DNA of 64,000 nt from an uncultured Denitrobacterium sp. (GTDB lineage: Bacteria > Actinomycetota > Coriobacteriia > Coriobacteriales > Eggerthellaceae): NCBI GenBank assembly GCA_905236045.1, contig CAJOOG010000013.1, positions 1 through 64,000 on the forward strand, in the 5' to 3' direction. Position numbers and translations under genes: made by a program. Position 1 is the first letter of the stretch, and the number at the start of each line of letters is the position of its first letter. Of this stretch, positions 52,292-61,599 are shown piece after piece. The notes below the pieces were generated by a model. That model saw only the letters and a list, made by a program, of their open reading frames with translations, searched no databases and had not been told where the DNA came from.

Positions 52292-52359
52292 CAAGCGCGA
52301 TTCGCCGAATTCGGGAAGCCCTGTCGCGTGCATCTGCGCGGCGGGGCTTTTCAGGTATG

Positions 52360-52366
52360 ATTGGCT
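52360..52366 (+). promoter_or_regulatory. Possible -10 box before dnaB
   Basis: ggTATGATtg, TATGAT near 52355-52360, about 30 nt before the start codon and 60 nt after rplI. Suggests dnaB also has its own promoter. Confidence 0.3.
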
Positions 52367-52389
52367 CGATTCGAGGAGAGGAGATGGGC

Positions 52390-53757
52390 ATGCCCGCTGG
52401 AGACAAGAAGCAGATTCCGCAGAACATCGAGGCGGAGCAAAGCGTATTGGCCGCTTGTCTGCTCAACCAAGACGCCATCGACGAAGTCGCGACCAAGCTC
52501 GCCCCGGAGAGCTTCTTCCGCCCCGCCCATCAGATCATCTTTCGCAGCATGCTCGATCTGCGCAAGCGCAATCTGCCCATCGATCAGATCTCGCTGGCCG
52601 AGAATCTGCGTGCGACGGGCCAGCTCGACGCCATAGGGGGAAAGCCCTATCTGGTTGATTTGGCCGACAACACCTTCGCCCTCACGAATTGGGTCAACCA
52701 CACCGAAATCGTCAAGCGCACGGGCATCCTGCGCGACCTCATCTACGCGAGCGCCCAGATAACCGCCCTGGCCTACGATGCCCCCGATGACCTCGACGAG
52801 GTGGTCGAAGGCGCGGAGAAGACCCTCTTCGAGGTCACCGAGAAGCGCGTCTCTTCGACCTTTACTCCCATAAACGAGCTCCTCGAAGGGGTTTTCGAGG
52901 AGATGACCAAGCTCACGGAGCGGGACAGCCACATGGCGGGCGTCCCCACGGGGTTCCAGGATGTGGACAACCTGTTCCACGGGCTGCGCGGCGGCGATCT
53001 TATCGTCTTGGCCGCCCGACCCGGCGTGGGCAAGACCTCCTTCGCCCTCAATCTGGCGGTGAACGCGGCCAAGGCGGGCTGCCCGACGACGTTCTTCAGC
53101 TTGGAGATGAGCGCGAACCAGCTCGTGCAGCGCATCCTGTGTTCCGAAGCGGGCATCGGTTTGGAGAAGGTCCGCGGCGGATTTTTGGGAGAAGGCGACT
53201 GGCAGGCTTTAGCCGATGCCATCCAGCGTCTGTCCTCGCTCGAATTGTTCATCGACGACACCCCCTCGCTTTCGATCCTGGAGGCGAGGGCGAAGGCCCG
53301 CCGCGAATTGCGCGGCAAGCAGAACGGGCTCATCATCGTTGACTACCTGCAGCTCATGCAGCCGCCTCAGACGCGCAGGGACGGCAATCGCGCGGTGGAG
53401 GTGGGCGAGATAAGCCGCGGCCTGAAAGTCCTTGCCAAGGAAATGGACATGCCCGTCATCGCGCTCTCGCAGCTGTCGCGCGCCATCGAGCAGCGAGGCC
53501 GTGCGAAGCGCCCCATGCTCTCCGACCTGCGCGAATCCGGTTCCATCGAGCAGGACGCCGACATCGTCATGTTCATCGACCGCAGCATGGACGAGATGGA
53601 AGGTGAAAGCGACGACCGCCCCGACTATGGCACCGCCAACCTGATTGTGGCCAAGCACCGCAACGGCCCCACGCGCGACATCACGTTGTCGTGGGCTCCC
53701 GAGAGCACTACCTTCGGCAACTTCATCGACGATTCCCGCTACGAGGACGCCTACTAG
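52390..53757 (+). CDS. dnaB: Replicative DNA helicase DnaB
   Basis: 455 residues. N-terminal helical domain (about 12-115: PQNIEAEQSVLAACLLNQDAI), linker, then a RecA-like ATPase: Walker A ARPGVGKTSFAL, Walker B IIVDYLQLM, H4 ALSQLSRAIEQR. The hexamer unwinds DNA at the fork. Two start codons share a doubled ribosome binding site (gaggagaggag): ATG 52384 and ATG 52390; I prefer 52390, but either is possible. End of the S6-SSB-S18-L9-DnaB block. Confidence 0.96.
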   Translation: MPAGDKKQIPQNIEAEQSVLAACLLNQDAIDEVATKLAPESFFRPAHQIIFRSMLDLRKRNLPIDQISLAENLRATGQLDAIGGKPYLVDLADNTFALTNWVNHTEIVKRTGILRDLIYASAQITALAYDAPDDLDEVVEGAEKTLFEVTEKRVSSTFTPINELLEGVFEEMTKLTERDSHMAGVPTGFQDVDNLFHGLRGGDLIVLAARPGVGKTSFALNLAVNAAKAGCPTTFFSLEMSANQLVQRILCSEAGIGLEKVRGGFLGEGDWQALADAIQRLSSLELFIDDTPSLSILEARAKARRELRGKQNGLIIVDYLQLMQPPQTRRDGNRAVEVGEISRGLKVLAKEMDMPVIALSQLSRAIEQRGRAKRPMLSDLRESGSIEQDADIVMFIDRSMDEMEGESDDRPDYGTANLIVAKHRNGPTRDITLSWAPESTTFGNFIDDSRYEDAY

Positions 53758-53861
53758 GGGCCGCCGGTTCGCGCCCGTCGCGCCCGCTCTGCCCATCCCC
53801 TCGCCCGCCGCATGTGAATATGGAATCCTTCTGCGGCAGGGCCCGCCGGAGGCTTCTGCGC

Positions 53862-53876
53862 TAAGATAGGGATATG
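53862..53876 (+). promoter_or_regulatory. -10 box giving a probable leaderless start for the SbcD-like gene
   Basis: TAAGAT (53862-53867) lies 6 nt before ATG 53874, with no ribosome binding site. A transcript would start near the A of the ATG. Confidence 0.5.
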
Positions 53877-55136
53877 GCACTTCAGGCGACATTCATCCAT
53901 GCGGCGGACCTGCATCTTGGTGCGCCTTTCCGCGGACTGCGCGCCCTCTCGCCGCGCTGGGCGGACCGTCTGACGGAGGCCATCCCCGAGGCCTTCGACC
54001 GGCTCATCGCCACGGCGATCGAGCGCAAGGTCGATTTCATGGTCCTCGCCGGCGATATCTTCGATCTTTCGCGCCCGAGCTACCGCGATGTGCTCCATTT
54101 CGCGAACGGCATGGCCCAGCTGCGCGAGGCGGGCATCCCGGTGTACTTCTGCACGGGCAACCACGACCCCTATGCCAGCTGGAAGACCGATTACCTGGAT
54201 CCGCCCGAGGGCACCTATCTGTTCTCCGCGGAGGCTCCCAGCTTCTTCGCCCACATGCGCGACGGCCAACCGTTGGTGCTCTTGGGCGGGCGGGGCTTCT
54301 ATAATCGGGTGGTTCCCGCGGACGTCGACCTCGCCAAGGGCATCACCCGCGCGGCCGCGATGAAGGCCTTGGGAATGGAGGCGCCCTTCACCGTGGGCGT
54401 GCTGCATACCGGCTTGAACTTGGACCCGAACAAGGCCCCCACCGACCCCACGGAGCTGCTCTCGAGCGGCATCGACTATTGGGCATGCGGTCACATCCAC
54501 CAGCCCTGGCTGGACAGCCGACGCAATCCGCGCATCGGATTCTCGGGTTGCATCCAGGGCCGCGACATCAAGGAGACCGGGCCGCGCGGTTGCTGTTGCG
54601 TGACGCTCAGCGAGGGTGCGCGCAATCGGGTGGAATTCGTTCCGCTGGCCAGCGTGGTGTGGCAGAAGTTGCAGGTCGACCTTGGCGAATGCACCACGTT
54701 GCCCCAGGCGCACGACACTATCATGCGCACCCTGTTCGAGGCGAACGGCCATGCCCACTGCGAGGAGATGGTCGCCCGCTTGATTCTTTCCGGCAAGACC
54801 CCGCTGCACCGCCTGCTCGTGCAGCCGGGCGTGTTGGATGACCTGCGCAATCAGCTCAACGAGGCCTACCCGGTGTTTTTCGTGGACACCCTGGTGGACC
54901 GCACCCAGCCCGACGTCAGCCGCGCCTCGCTGAAAGAGGAGGGGCTGTTCGAGGCCACGCTTCTGCGCCGCAGCAAGGCGCTGGGTAAAGATGACGAGGC
55001 GGCCATCGCCTACTTGCAGGACGAGTTTCTGGCGCGCGGGCTGCAGCTGCCGAATCGGACGGTGCGCCACTTGAGGCGCTTGGAGAAGGAAGCGGAGCAG
55101 CTCGTGCTGGATTTGCTGGATGGGAGCCGATCGTGA
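53874..55136 (+). CDS. Calcineurin-like DNA exonuclease (YhaO/SbcD-like)
   Basis: 420 residues, metallophosphoesterase. Motifs in order: HAADLHLG, AGDIFDLS, GNHDPYASW, LHTGLNLD, CGHIHQPW. They match Mre11/SbcD nucleases, in particular the YhaO type. Residues past 260 are a cap/DNA-binding region ending in a charged helix. Its last codon overlaps the next gene (TGATG at 55134-55138), so the two are probably translated together, as SbcCD/YhaON are. Confidence 0.9.
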   Translation: MALQATFIHAADLHLGAPFRGLRALSPRWADRLTEAIPEAFDRLIATAIERKVDFMVLAGDIFDLSRPSYRDVLHFANGMAQLREAGIPVYFCTGNHDPYASWKTDYLDPPEGTYLFSAEAPSFFAHMRDGQPLVLLGGRGFYNRVVPADVDLAKGITRAAAMKALGMEAPFTVGVLHTGLNLDPNKAPTDPTELLSSGIDYWACGHIHQPWLDSRRNPRIGFSGCIQGRDIKETGPRGCCCVTLSEGARNRVEFVPLASVVWQKLQVDLGECTTLPQAHDTIMRTLFEANGHAHCEEMVARLILSGKTPLHRLLVQPGVLDDLRNQLNEAYPVFFVDTLVDRTQPDVSRASLKEEGLFEATLLRRSKALGKDDEAAIAYLQDEFLARGLQLPNRTVRHLRRLEKEAEQLVLDLLDGSRS

Positions 55137-57328
55137 TGCAGGGTGCTTCCCATTACCTCCAATCGGCGCAGATCGAGCACTTCGGATCCATGAACGGGCG
55201 CATCGTGGGCCCCTTCAGCCCCGGCATGAACGTCGTCTTCGGGCTCAACGAATCGGGCAAGACCACCACGGCCGCGTTCGTGGGGGGCGTCCTGTTCGGA
55301 TGGCCCGACGCCCGCGGCACGCGCAATGCATATCGACCGATAGGCGCCGAACGCTCCGGCACGCTGGTCTTCGCCCCCACTCAGGAGGGCGGCGAAGAAG
55401 TGCGCTGCACCCGCGTGCGCAATGCGGAGGGTATTAAGCCCGACCCGAATCCGGCGGTGCTTTCCGACATAGACCGCGATACCTTCCGCACTATCTTCTC
55501 GCTCGATTCCGACGAGCTGCGCGGTATGGGCCGGACCACGGATGTGACGGCACGCCTGCTGACAGCCGGCAGCGGCACCGAGGTTCCGCCGGCGCAGGCT
55601 CTGTCGAGGCTCGACGAGAAGCTGGGGGAGACGCTCTCGCACGGAGCCTCCTTTCCCGATTCCGTTCCCAACCTGCAACAGCGCATGGACGAGATTCGCG
55701 ACGAGGTGGATGCCGCGGCGGTCACGGCCGCAGAGCTCGCGCATGAGGATCGGGAGTACGCCCAACTGAAGGCGCAGCGCACCCAACTTGCGGATTCCCT
55801 CGCCCGTCTGAACGAGCAGATCCGCACGATCTCGACCGAGCGCGAGAAACTGGCGAGCGTGGCTGAACGCCGCGGGCAGCTGGAGGGGGACCTGGCGAAA
55901 ATCGACGAGCAGGAAGACGACCTGCGGGCGGATCGCTCGGCTCTGGACGCACGCCGCACGAAGCGCTATCTGGAGTTGGACGCAGTGGAGGAGAGAACCC
56001 TGCGCGAGACGATAGAGGACCTGGAAGACGAAAGGCGCCAGCGGGAGCACGGGCTCTCGATGGCGCAGCAGGACCTGCTCTCCTCCGAGGCGACGCGCGA
56101 TGCGTTGCGCGAGTCGGACGAGACCGGGGAGATGCATGAGGGCAAGGTGCGCAAGCGGGCGATTCAGTGGATGCTCTCCGCGTCCCTGCCCCTGGTCTTC
56201 GCGGCCCTGGGTGCGTTCGTGTTCGTGCGGGGACGCTCCATCGGCAGCCTTTCGGTGACCGCCCTGGGCGTGCTTTTCGTCCTGGTCGCCGTGGGCATGG
56301 CCTGCGCTGCGCTGGTCATGTTGCTGCGTCCCGATAAGACCGAGGAGCACCTGCGCGACCAACTCGCGGAAGCGGAGCTGGTCGTGCAGAAGGACCGCAA
56401 GAAGATCGAGGCATGCGAGCAGGCCCTCGAGAAGACGACCCGTCGGATAGGGGAGTTTCTGGAGGAGCAGGGTCTCGAAGCGGCGAGGGGCAGCCTGCGC
56501 AGGGCGCGTGCCTTGCTGGACGAGGCCGGCGACGTCCGTGCAGAGGCGACGGTGCTCGATCAGAGAGCGCAGGCGCTGGCCGCGCAACGAGCGCAGATCC
56601 GCAAGAGCGTCAAGCACATGGAGCGCGAGCGCGACGCCGCGCTGAGCGCATTGAAGGAGCAGCCCGATGTGACGCTCGAGGTCCTCGACGAGCGCCTGGA
56701 GCTGCGTACCAGGCAACGGGATGATCAGATGCGGGCCTCGGAGCGCGTCAACGAGCGCTGTGGCGAACTGGGACAGATTCTGGCGAGCGCCCGCTATGCG
56801 AAGGACCTCGACGAGCTTAAGCTGGCGCAGGCGCAGCTGAAGAGCCGCTACAACGATACGATTGAGGACCTTTCGCGTCTGCTCCTGGCGAAGCGCCTGC
56901 TCGAGGCGGCCATCGCCGCATGGGAAGGGAAGAGCCAGCCGGCGGTCTACCGCGAGGCGAGCGAGCTTTTCGACGATATGACCGACGGGGCCTGGGTGCA
57001 GGTGCGCTTGACCGCCGCAGGCGGGCTGGTCGTGGTGGACGAGGAAGGTCGCACGAGGTCCCCCGAGCTGCTCTCGCTGGGCACCTGCCAGCAGCTCTAC
57101 CTGGCGCTTCGCATAGCCCTGCTGCTCACCGCCGACAACGTGGGCCGCTGCATCCCCGTGCTGGCCGACGACATTCTGGTGAATTTCGATGCCGTGCGCC
57201 GCGCGGGAGCCGCCCGCGCTTTGGCCACCTTGGCCCAGCGGCGCCAAGTCATCATCTTCACCTGCCACGAGGAAGTGCTCGAGCTCGTCGAGATGGCCGA
57301 CCCCGCCACCAACGTCGTGCGCCTGTGA
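55136..57328 (+). CDS. SMC-like ATPase with coiled coils and two membrane helices (YhaN-like)
   Basis: 730 residues. Walker A GLNESGKTTTA (about 38-48) opens the head; coiled coils (about 185-340 and 400-600) flank a pair of membrane helices (about 345-395: ASLPLVFAALGAFVFV, LGVLFVLVAVGMACAALVML); the second half of the head has the signature LSLGTCQQLYLALRIAL and Walker B PVLADDILVNFDA. This is the YhaN type, partner of YhaO. The membrane pair sets it apart from SbcC. ATG 55136 (the GTG at 55133 is one codon earlier). Confidence 0.88.
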   Translation: MQGASHYLQSAQIEHFGSMNGRIVGPFSPGMNVVFGLNESGKTTTAAFVGGVLFGWPDARGTRNAYRPIGAERSGTLVFAPTQEGGEEVRCTRVRNAEGIKPDPNPAVLSDIDRDTFRTIFSLDSDELRGMGRTTDVTARLLTAGSGTEVPPAQALSRLDEKLGETLSHGASFPDSVPNLQQRMDEIRDEVDAAAVTAAELAHEDREYAQLKAQRTQLADSLARLNEQIRTISTEREKLASVAERRGQLEGDLAKIDEQEDDLRADRSALDARRTKRYLELDAVEERTLRETIEDLEDERRQREHGLSMAQQDLLSSEATRDALRESDETGEMHEGKVRKRAIQWMLSASLPLVFAALGAFVFVRGRSIGSLSVTALGVLFVLVAVGMACAALVMLLRPDKTEEHLRDQLAEAELVVQKDRKKIEACEQALEKTTRRIGEFLEEQGLEAARGSLRRARALLDEAGDVRAEATVLDQRAQALAAQRAQIRKSVKHMERERDAALSALKEQPDVTLEVLDERLELRTRQRDDQMRASERVNERCGELGQILASARYAKDLDELKLAQAQLKSRYNDTIEDLSRLLLAKRLLEAAIAAWEGKSQPAVYREASELFDDMTDGAWVQVRLTAAGGLVVVDEEGRTRSPELLSLGTCQQLYLALRIALLLTADNVGRCIPVLADDILVNFDAVRRAGAARALATLAQRRQVIIFTCHEEVLELVEMADPATNVVRL

Positions 57329-57413
57329 TCGCGCGGCTCCCGTCGCCTGTCGCAGCGCGTCGCATCCCGCCGATATATTTCGCGGAAATGCCCCGCCTTC
57401 GCAGGGCGTCAAC

Positions 57414-57419
57414 TATAAT
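57414..57419 (+). promoter_or_regulatory. purA -10 box
   Basis: TATAAT, a perfect consensus, 36 nt before the purA ATG. The -35 position (57391-57396) is poor. Confidence 0.6.
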
Positions 57420-57454
57420 CGTTGCGTCCACCCAGGCTAGGAAAGGAAGTCCGC

Positions 57455-58744
57455 ATGCCCAGCACTGTGCTCGTAGGCGCCCAGTGGGGCGATGAAGGCA
57501 AGGGCAAGATCACCGACCTCATCTCCCGCGACTTCGATTACGTCGTCCGCTACCAGGGCGGCAACAATGCAGGCCACACCGTCATTCACGGCGACAAGAA
57601 ACTGGCCCTGCACCTCATCCCCTCCGGCGTCATGTACGAGAGCATCACGCCGGTCATCGGCAACGGCGTCGTGGTCGACCCGCATGTCCTCACCGACGAG
57701 ATGGCCAAGCTCGAGGCCCAGGGCATCTCCTGCGAGCGCTTGGTCATAAGCTGCGACGCCCATGTGATCATGCCCTATCACATCGACCTGGATGGGGCGG
57801 AGGAGAAGCGCCTGGGCAAGAACGAGATCGGTACCACGCGTCGCGGCATCGGCCCCTGCTACCAAGACAAGGCCGCTCGCACGGGCATCCGCATCCAGGA
57901 CCTGCTCGACGAACATATCTTTCGACAGAAACTCGAGACCGCCCTCGCCTTCAAGAACCCTGTGTTGGAGAAGATCTACGGCCTGCCTATCTACACGGTG
58001 GACCAGATCTGCGAGGAGTACCTGCCCTACGCGGAGATCATTCGGCCCCATATGGCCGAAACCGCCCAACTGCTCAACAACGCGCTGGCGCAAGGCCGAA
58101 ACATCCTGTTCGAGGGTGCGCAGGCCACGCTGCTCGACATCGACCACGGCACCTACCCGTTCGTCACCAGCAGCAGCTGCTGCGCGGGCGGCGCCTGCAT
58201 CGGCACCGGCGTAGGGCCGAAGGCCATCGACCGCATCATCGGCATATCCAAGGCCTATATAACGCGCGTGGGCAGCGGGCCCTTCCCCACCGAGCTTCAC
58301 GACAAAGACGGCGAGACCCTCTGCCAGGCGGGCGGGGAGTTCGGCGTCACCACCGGGCGCCGCCGTCGCACCGGCTGGTTCGATGCCGTCATCGCGCGCT
58401 ATGCCGCGGACTGCAACAGTCTCACGGACATGGCCCTGACCAAGCTCGATGTGCTCAGCGAATTCGACACCGTCAAGGTTTGCGTCGCCTACGAGAGCGG
58501 GGGCAGGCGCTACGACTACTTCCCCATGCAGCAGACCGTCCTCTACCCGGACCATGTGCGGCCCGTCTTCGAGGAGCTGCCGGGCTGGAAGGGGCAGGAC
58601 ATCACCGGCTGCCGCAGCTTCGAGGAGCTGCCGCAAAACGCTCAGAATTACGTGGAGTATCTGGAAGAGAAGGTGGGCGTCCACATGAGCATCATCGCCG
58701 TGGGGCCCGACCGTGATCAGACGATTTTCAGAGGTTGGAAGTAA
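57455..58744 (+). CDS. purA: Adenylosuccinate synthetase
   Basis: 429 residues. GTP-dependent first step from IMP to AMP. Motifs: GAQWGDEGKGKITD, GGNNAGHTV, GIGPCYQDKAARTGIR, FEGAQATLLDIDHGTYPFVTSS, TGRRRRTGWFDAV. Standard length. ATG 57455 after aaaggaag. purD is 51 nt downstream. Confidence 0.97.
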   Translation: MPSTVLVGAQWGDEGKGKITDLISRDFDYVVRYQGGNNAGHTVIHGDKKLALHLIPSGVMYESITPVIGNGVVVDPHVLTDEMAKLEAQGISCERLVISCDAHVIMPYHIDLDGAEEKRLGKNEIGTTRRGIGPCYQDKAARTGIRIQDLLDEHIFRQKLETALAFKNPVLEKIYGLPIYTVDQICEEYLPYAEIIRPHMAETAQLLNNALAQGRNILFEGAQATLLDIDHGTYPFVTSSSCCAGGACIGTGVGPKAIDRIIGISKAYITRVGSGPFPTELHDKDGETLCQAGGEFGVTTGRRRRTGWFDAVIARYAADCNSLTDMALTKLDVLSEFDTVKVCVAYESGGRRYDYFPMQQTVLYPDHVRPVFEELPGWKGQDITGCRSFEELPQNAQNYVEYLEEKVGVHMSIIAVGPDRDQTIFRGWK

Positions 58745-58795
58745 GAAGGCGGCGAGACAATCTGTTTCCGCGGCGAATCAAGGAGCAAGACGGAC

Positions 58796-60085
58796 ATGAA
58801 CATTGCAGTATTGGGATCAGGCGGACGCGAGCATGCGCTGTGCTGGGCGTTGTCCCAGTCGCCTTCGTGCGAGAAGCTCTATGCGCTTCCCGGCAATGGC
58901 GGGACGGCCGCCGTGGCGGAAAACGTTGTCGGCATGGATATCTGCGACAGCGAGGCGCTGGTCGGCTTCGCACGCGATCATGACATCGACATGGTGGTCA
59001 TCGGCCCGGAGGCTCCCCTGGTCGCAGGGGTGGCGGATACGCTGCGCGAGGCGGGGTTCCTCGTCTTCGGCCCCGATGCCCAAGGCGCTCGGCTGGAGGG
59101 CAGCAAGACTTTCAGCAAGCACTTCATGGAGAAGGTGGGCATCCCCACCGCCGCTTACGGTACCTTCGAGAATGCGGAAGAGGCCAAGGCCTACGCCCGC
59201 GAGGTCGGGGCGCCTATCGTGGTGAAGGCCGATGGGCTGGCCGCAGGCAAAGGCGTCATCGTCGCCGAGGAGCTCGACGACGCGCTCGAGGCCATCGACA
59301 GCTGCTTCGAGGGCGCATTCGGCGCTGCGGGCAGCCGCGTGGTCGTCGAGGAATGCCTCACCGGGCCCGAGTGCTCGCTGCTCGCCTTCGTCACCGGCGG
59401 CAAGGCCTTCTGCATGGCCACCGCGCAAGATCACAAGCGCGCCCTCGACGGGGATCTGGGTCCCAACACGGGCGGCATGGGCGTCTACTCGCCGGTGCCC
59501 ATTGTGACCGAGGAAGAGCACGCCGCCATGGTGGAGGTCATGGAAAAGGCCGCCGCCGCGACCGCCGAGCTCTTCGACCACGATTACCGGGGCGTGCTCT
59601 ACGGCGGTTTCATGCTGACGCCACAAGGTCCGAAGGTGCTGGAATTCAATGCGCGCTTCGGCGACCCCGAGACGCAGGTCATCCTGCCGCGCCTGAAGAC
59701 GGACCTGGTGGAGGTGATGAGCGCCGTCGCGCAGGGCAAGCCCCATGACATCCACCTGCAATGGCGCGATGAATGGGCGGCCTGCGTGGTGCTTGCCAGC
59801 GAAGGCTACCCGGGTTCGTATGAGAAGGGCAAGGTCATCCTGGGGGTCGACGATGCGCAGGCCCTCGAGGGCGTTATAGTGTTCCATGCGGGCACGGCCA
59901 AGAACCAGGACGAGGAACTGGTCACCTCCGGCGGACGCGTGCTGAACGTGGTGGCCCTGGGCGAGACTTTCGCCGAGGCCCGCGAACGCGCCTACGAGGC
60001 CGTGGAGCGCATCAACTTCGAAGGCAAGCAGTATCGCGCCGACATCGGCGCTAAGGCGGCGGCCGGTCGCGAAGCCTGGGAATAA
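58796..60085 (+). CDS. purD: Phosphoribosylamine-glycine ligase
   Basis: 429 residues, ATP-grasp ligase making GAR. Motifs: [18 protein letters not shown] at the start, [44 protein letters not shown] and [16 protein letters not shown] 58796 after aaggagc. Next gene starts after 9 nt. Confidence 0.97.
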   Translation: MNIAVLGSGGREHALCWALSQSPSCEKLYALPGNGGTAAVAENVVGMDICDSEALVGFARDHDIDMVVIGPEAPLVAGVADTLREAGFLVFGPDAQGARLEGSKTFSKHFMEKVGIPTAAYGTFENAEEAKAYAREVGAPIVVKADGLAAGKGVIVAEELDDALEAIDSCFEGAFGAAGSRVVVEECLTGPECSLLAFVTGGKAFCMATAQDHKRALDGDLGPNTGGMGVYSPVPIVTEEEHAAMVEVMEKAAAATAELFDHDYRGVLYGGFMLTPQGPKVLEFNARFGDPETQVILPRLKTDLVEVMSAVAQGKPHDIHLQWRDEWAACVVLASEGYPGSYEKGKVILGVDDAQALEGVIVFHAGTAKNQDEELVTSGGRVLNVVALGETFAEARERAYEAVERINFEGKQYRADIGAKAAAGREAWE

Positions 60086-60094
60086 GGGAGAATT

Positions 60095-61441
60095 ATGCTG
60101 GAAGAACGCGTGCTCTCGCGTGTCGTGCGCGGGTTCATGGACGGTTTTCTCGAGCTCGGACCTTGCGAGGAGCGCGATATCCCCGGCCCGCAGCCCGGTA
60201 AGCGCTACATGCTCTACCTTCATGTGCCGTTCTGCGAGCGTCTGTGCCCGTATTGCTCGTTCAACCGCTTTCCCTTCGACGAAGACCGCGCACTCCCCTA
60301 TTTCGACAATCTCCGTCGGGAGATGCGCATGCTCGCGGAGAAGGGCTACGATTTCGAGAGCCTCTACATCGGCGGCGGCACTCCCACGGTCGTCATCGAC
60401 GAATTGTGCCGCACCATCGACGAGGCGCACAGCCTCTTCGGCAGCCTGGACGAGGTGAGCAGCGAGACCAATCCCAACCATCTGATCCCCGCCTACCTCG
60501 AGAAGCTCGACGGTCGGGTGCAGCGCCTGTCCGTGGGCGTGCAGAGTTTCAACAACGATCTGCTTCACCAGATGGGCCGCCTGGAGAAATACGGCGATAA
60601 CGAGACCATCTTCCAGCGCATCCAAGAGGCCGTGCCGCACTTCCAGTCCATGAACGTGGACATGATCTTCAACTTCCCCGCGCAGACCGAGCAGATGCTC
60701 ATCGACGACCTCGCCTGGATTGTGGAGAGCGGGGCCACGCAGACCACGTTCTACCCGCTTATGGCCTCGCCTTCGGTGGAGAAGAGCCTGGCGGAGACGG
60801 TGGGGGCGGTGGACTATGCCCGCGAGGCCCGCTTCTACGACATCATCTGGCGCGTGCTCTCCCAGTACGGCTACGACATGAGCAGCGCCTGGACCTTCGA
60901 CAAGTCAGCGGGCGGCATGATCGACGAATATGTGGTGAATTACGAGGAGTACCCCGCACTCGGCAGCGGGGGCATCACCTACCTGGATGGCAGCCTGTAC
61001 GTGAACACTTTCAGCGTGACCGAATACAACGAGCTCGTACCCAAGGGCGTTCTCTCGGTGAGGGACGTGCAACACTTCAGCAAGGCCAACATCATGCGGT
61101 ACCGCTTCATGATGCAGCTCTTCGGCTTGCGCCTGGACAAGGCGCAGTTCGAAGCCGATTTCGGCGTGCCCATCGAACTCGGGCTTCCCGCCGAGATGGC
61201 CTTCATGTCCGCTGCCGGCGCCTTCGACGTGAACGATTCCGAGCAGATAACGCTTACGCCCAAGGGGCGCTACCTGCTGGTGGCCATGATGCGCCAGTTC
61301 TTCATCGGCGTGAATAACCTGCGCGATCAGGCACGGGCGCAGCTCAACGGCGCCGAGCGGCAGCTCATCTTCGACGCCATCGAGCAGCCTTGCGCTCCCG
61401 TGGCCGAAATAAAGCCCGGGTTCGCGCCCATGAACGCGTAG
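60095..61441 (+). CDS. HemN/HemW-like radical SAM protein
   Basis: 448 residues. Radical SAM [4Fe-4S] motif PFCERLCPYCSF (CxxxCxxC, about 46-57), GGGTPTV, ETNPNHL, RLSVGVQSFNND and FNFPAQTEQ fit the coproporphyrinogen-oxidase-like family. The C-terminal HemN domain (about 330-440) is present. True HemN, HemW (heme chaperone) or a heme-degrading methyltransferase cannot be told apart by eye. Starts 9 nt after purD; location just ahead of cydAB hints at heme supply for cytochrome bd. Confidence 0.85.
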   Translation: MLEERVLSRVVRGFMDGFLELGPCEERDIPGPQPGKRYMLYLHVPFCERLCPYCSFNRFPFDEDRALPYFDNLRREMRMLAEKGYDFESLYIGGGTPTVVIDELCRTIDEAHSLFGSLDEVSSETNPNHLIPAYLEKLDGRVQRLSVGVQSFNNDLLHQMGRLEKYGDNETIFQRIQEAVPHFQSMNVDMIFNFPAQTEQMLIDDLAWIVESGATQTTFYPLMASPSVEKSLAETVGAVDYAREARFYDIIWRVLSQYGYDMSSAWTFDKSAGGMIDEYVVNYEEYPALGSGGITYLDGSLYVNTFSVTEYNELVPKGVLSVRDVQHFSKANIMRYRFMMQLFGLRLDKAQFEADFGVPIELGLPAEMAFMSAAGAFDVNDSEQITLTPKGRYLLVAMMRQFFIGVNNLRDQARAQLNGAERQLIFDAIEQPCAPVAEIKPGFAPMNA

Positions 61442-61529
61442 TCGCGCGGGCAGGGGGCAGGCGTCGGGTGGCAGGTGGGAGCTATCCGGTCGTTGGCCGC
61501 CGCCTTCGCGCTTCGTCTCCCGCAGACGG

Positions 61530-61559
61530 CTTCACAGCTCCTTCACAAATTGCTATCCT
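61530..61559 (+). promoter_or_regulatory. cydAB promoter with 11-bp-spaced CTTCACA direct repeat
   Basis: TTCACA (61531-61536, 5/6 to consensus) -35, 17-nt spacer, TATCCT (61554-61559) -10. CTTCACA occurs at 61530-61536 and again at 61541-61547, 11 bp apart, the spacing of OmpR/PhoB-family binding sites. Confidence 0.6.
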
Positions 61560-61599
61560 TTACCCGACTTCGGTATTTCAGGGGAGATAGGAGGTTGGC

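Noticed and set aside
55010-57412. 800-residue minus-strand frame opposite the YhaN-like gene
   Set aside because: Antisense shadow of an ATPase with all motifs present.
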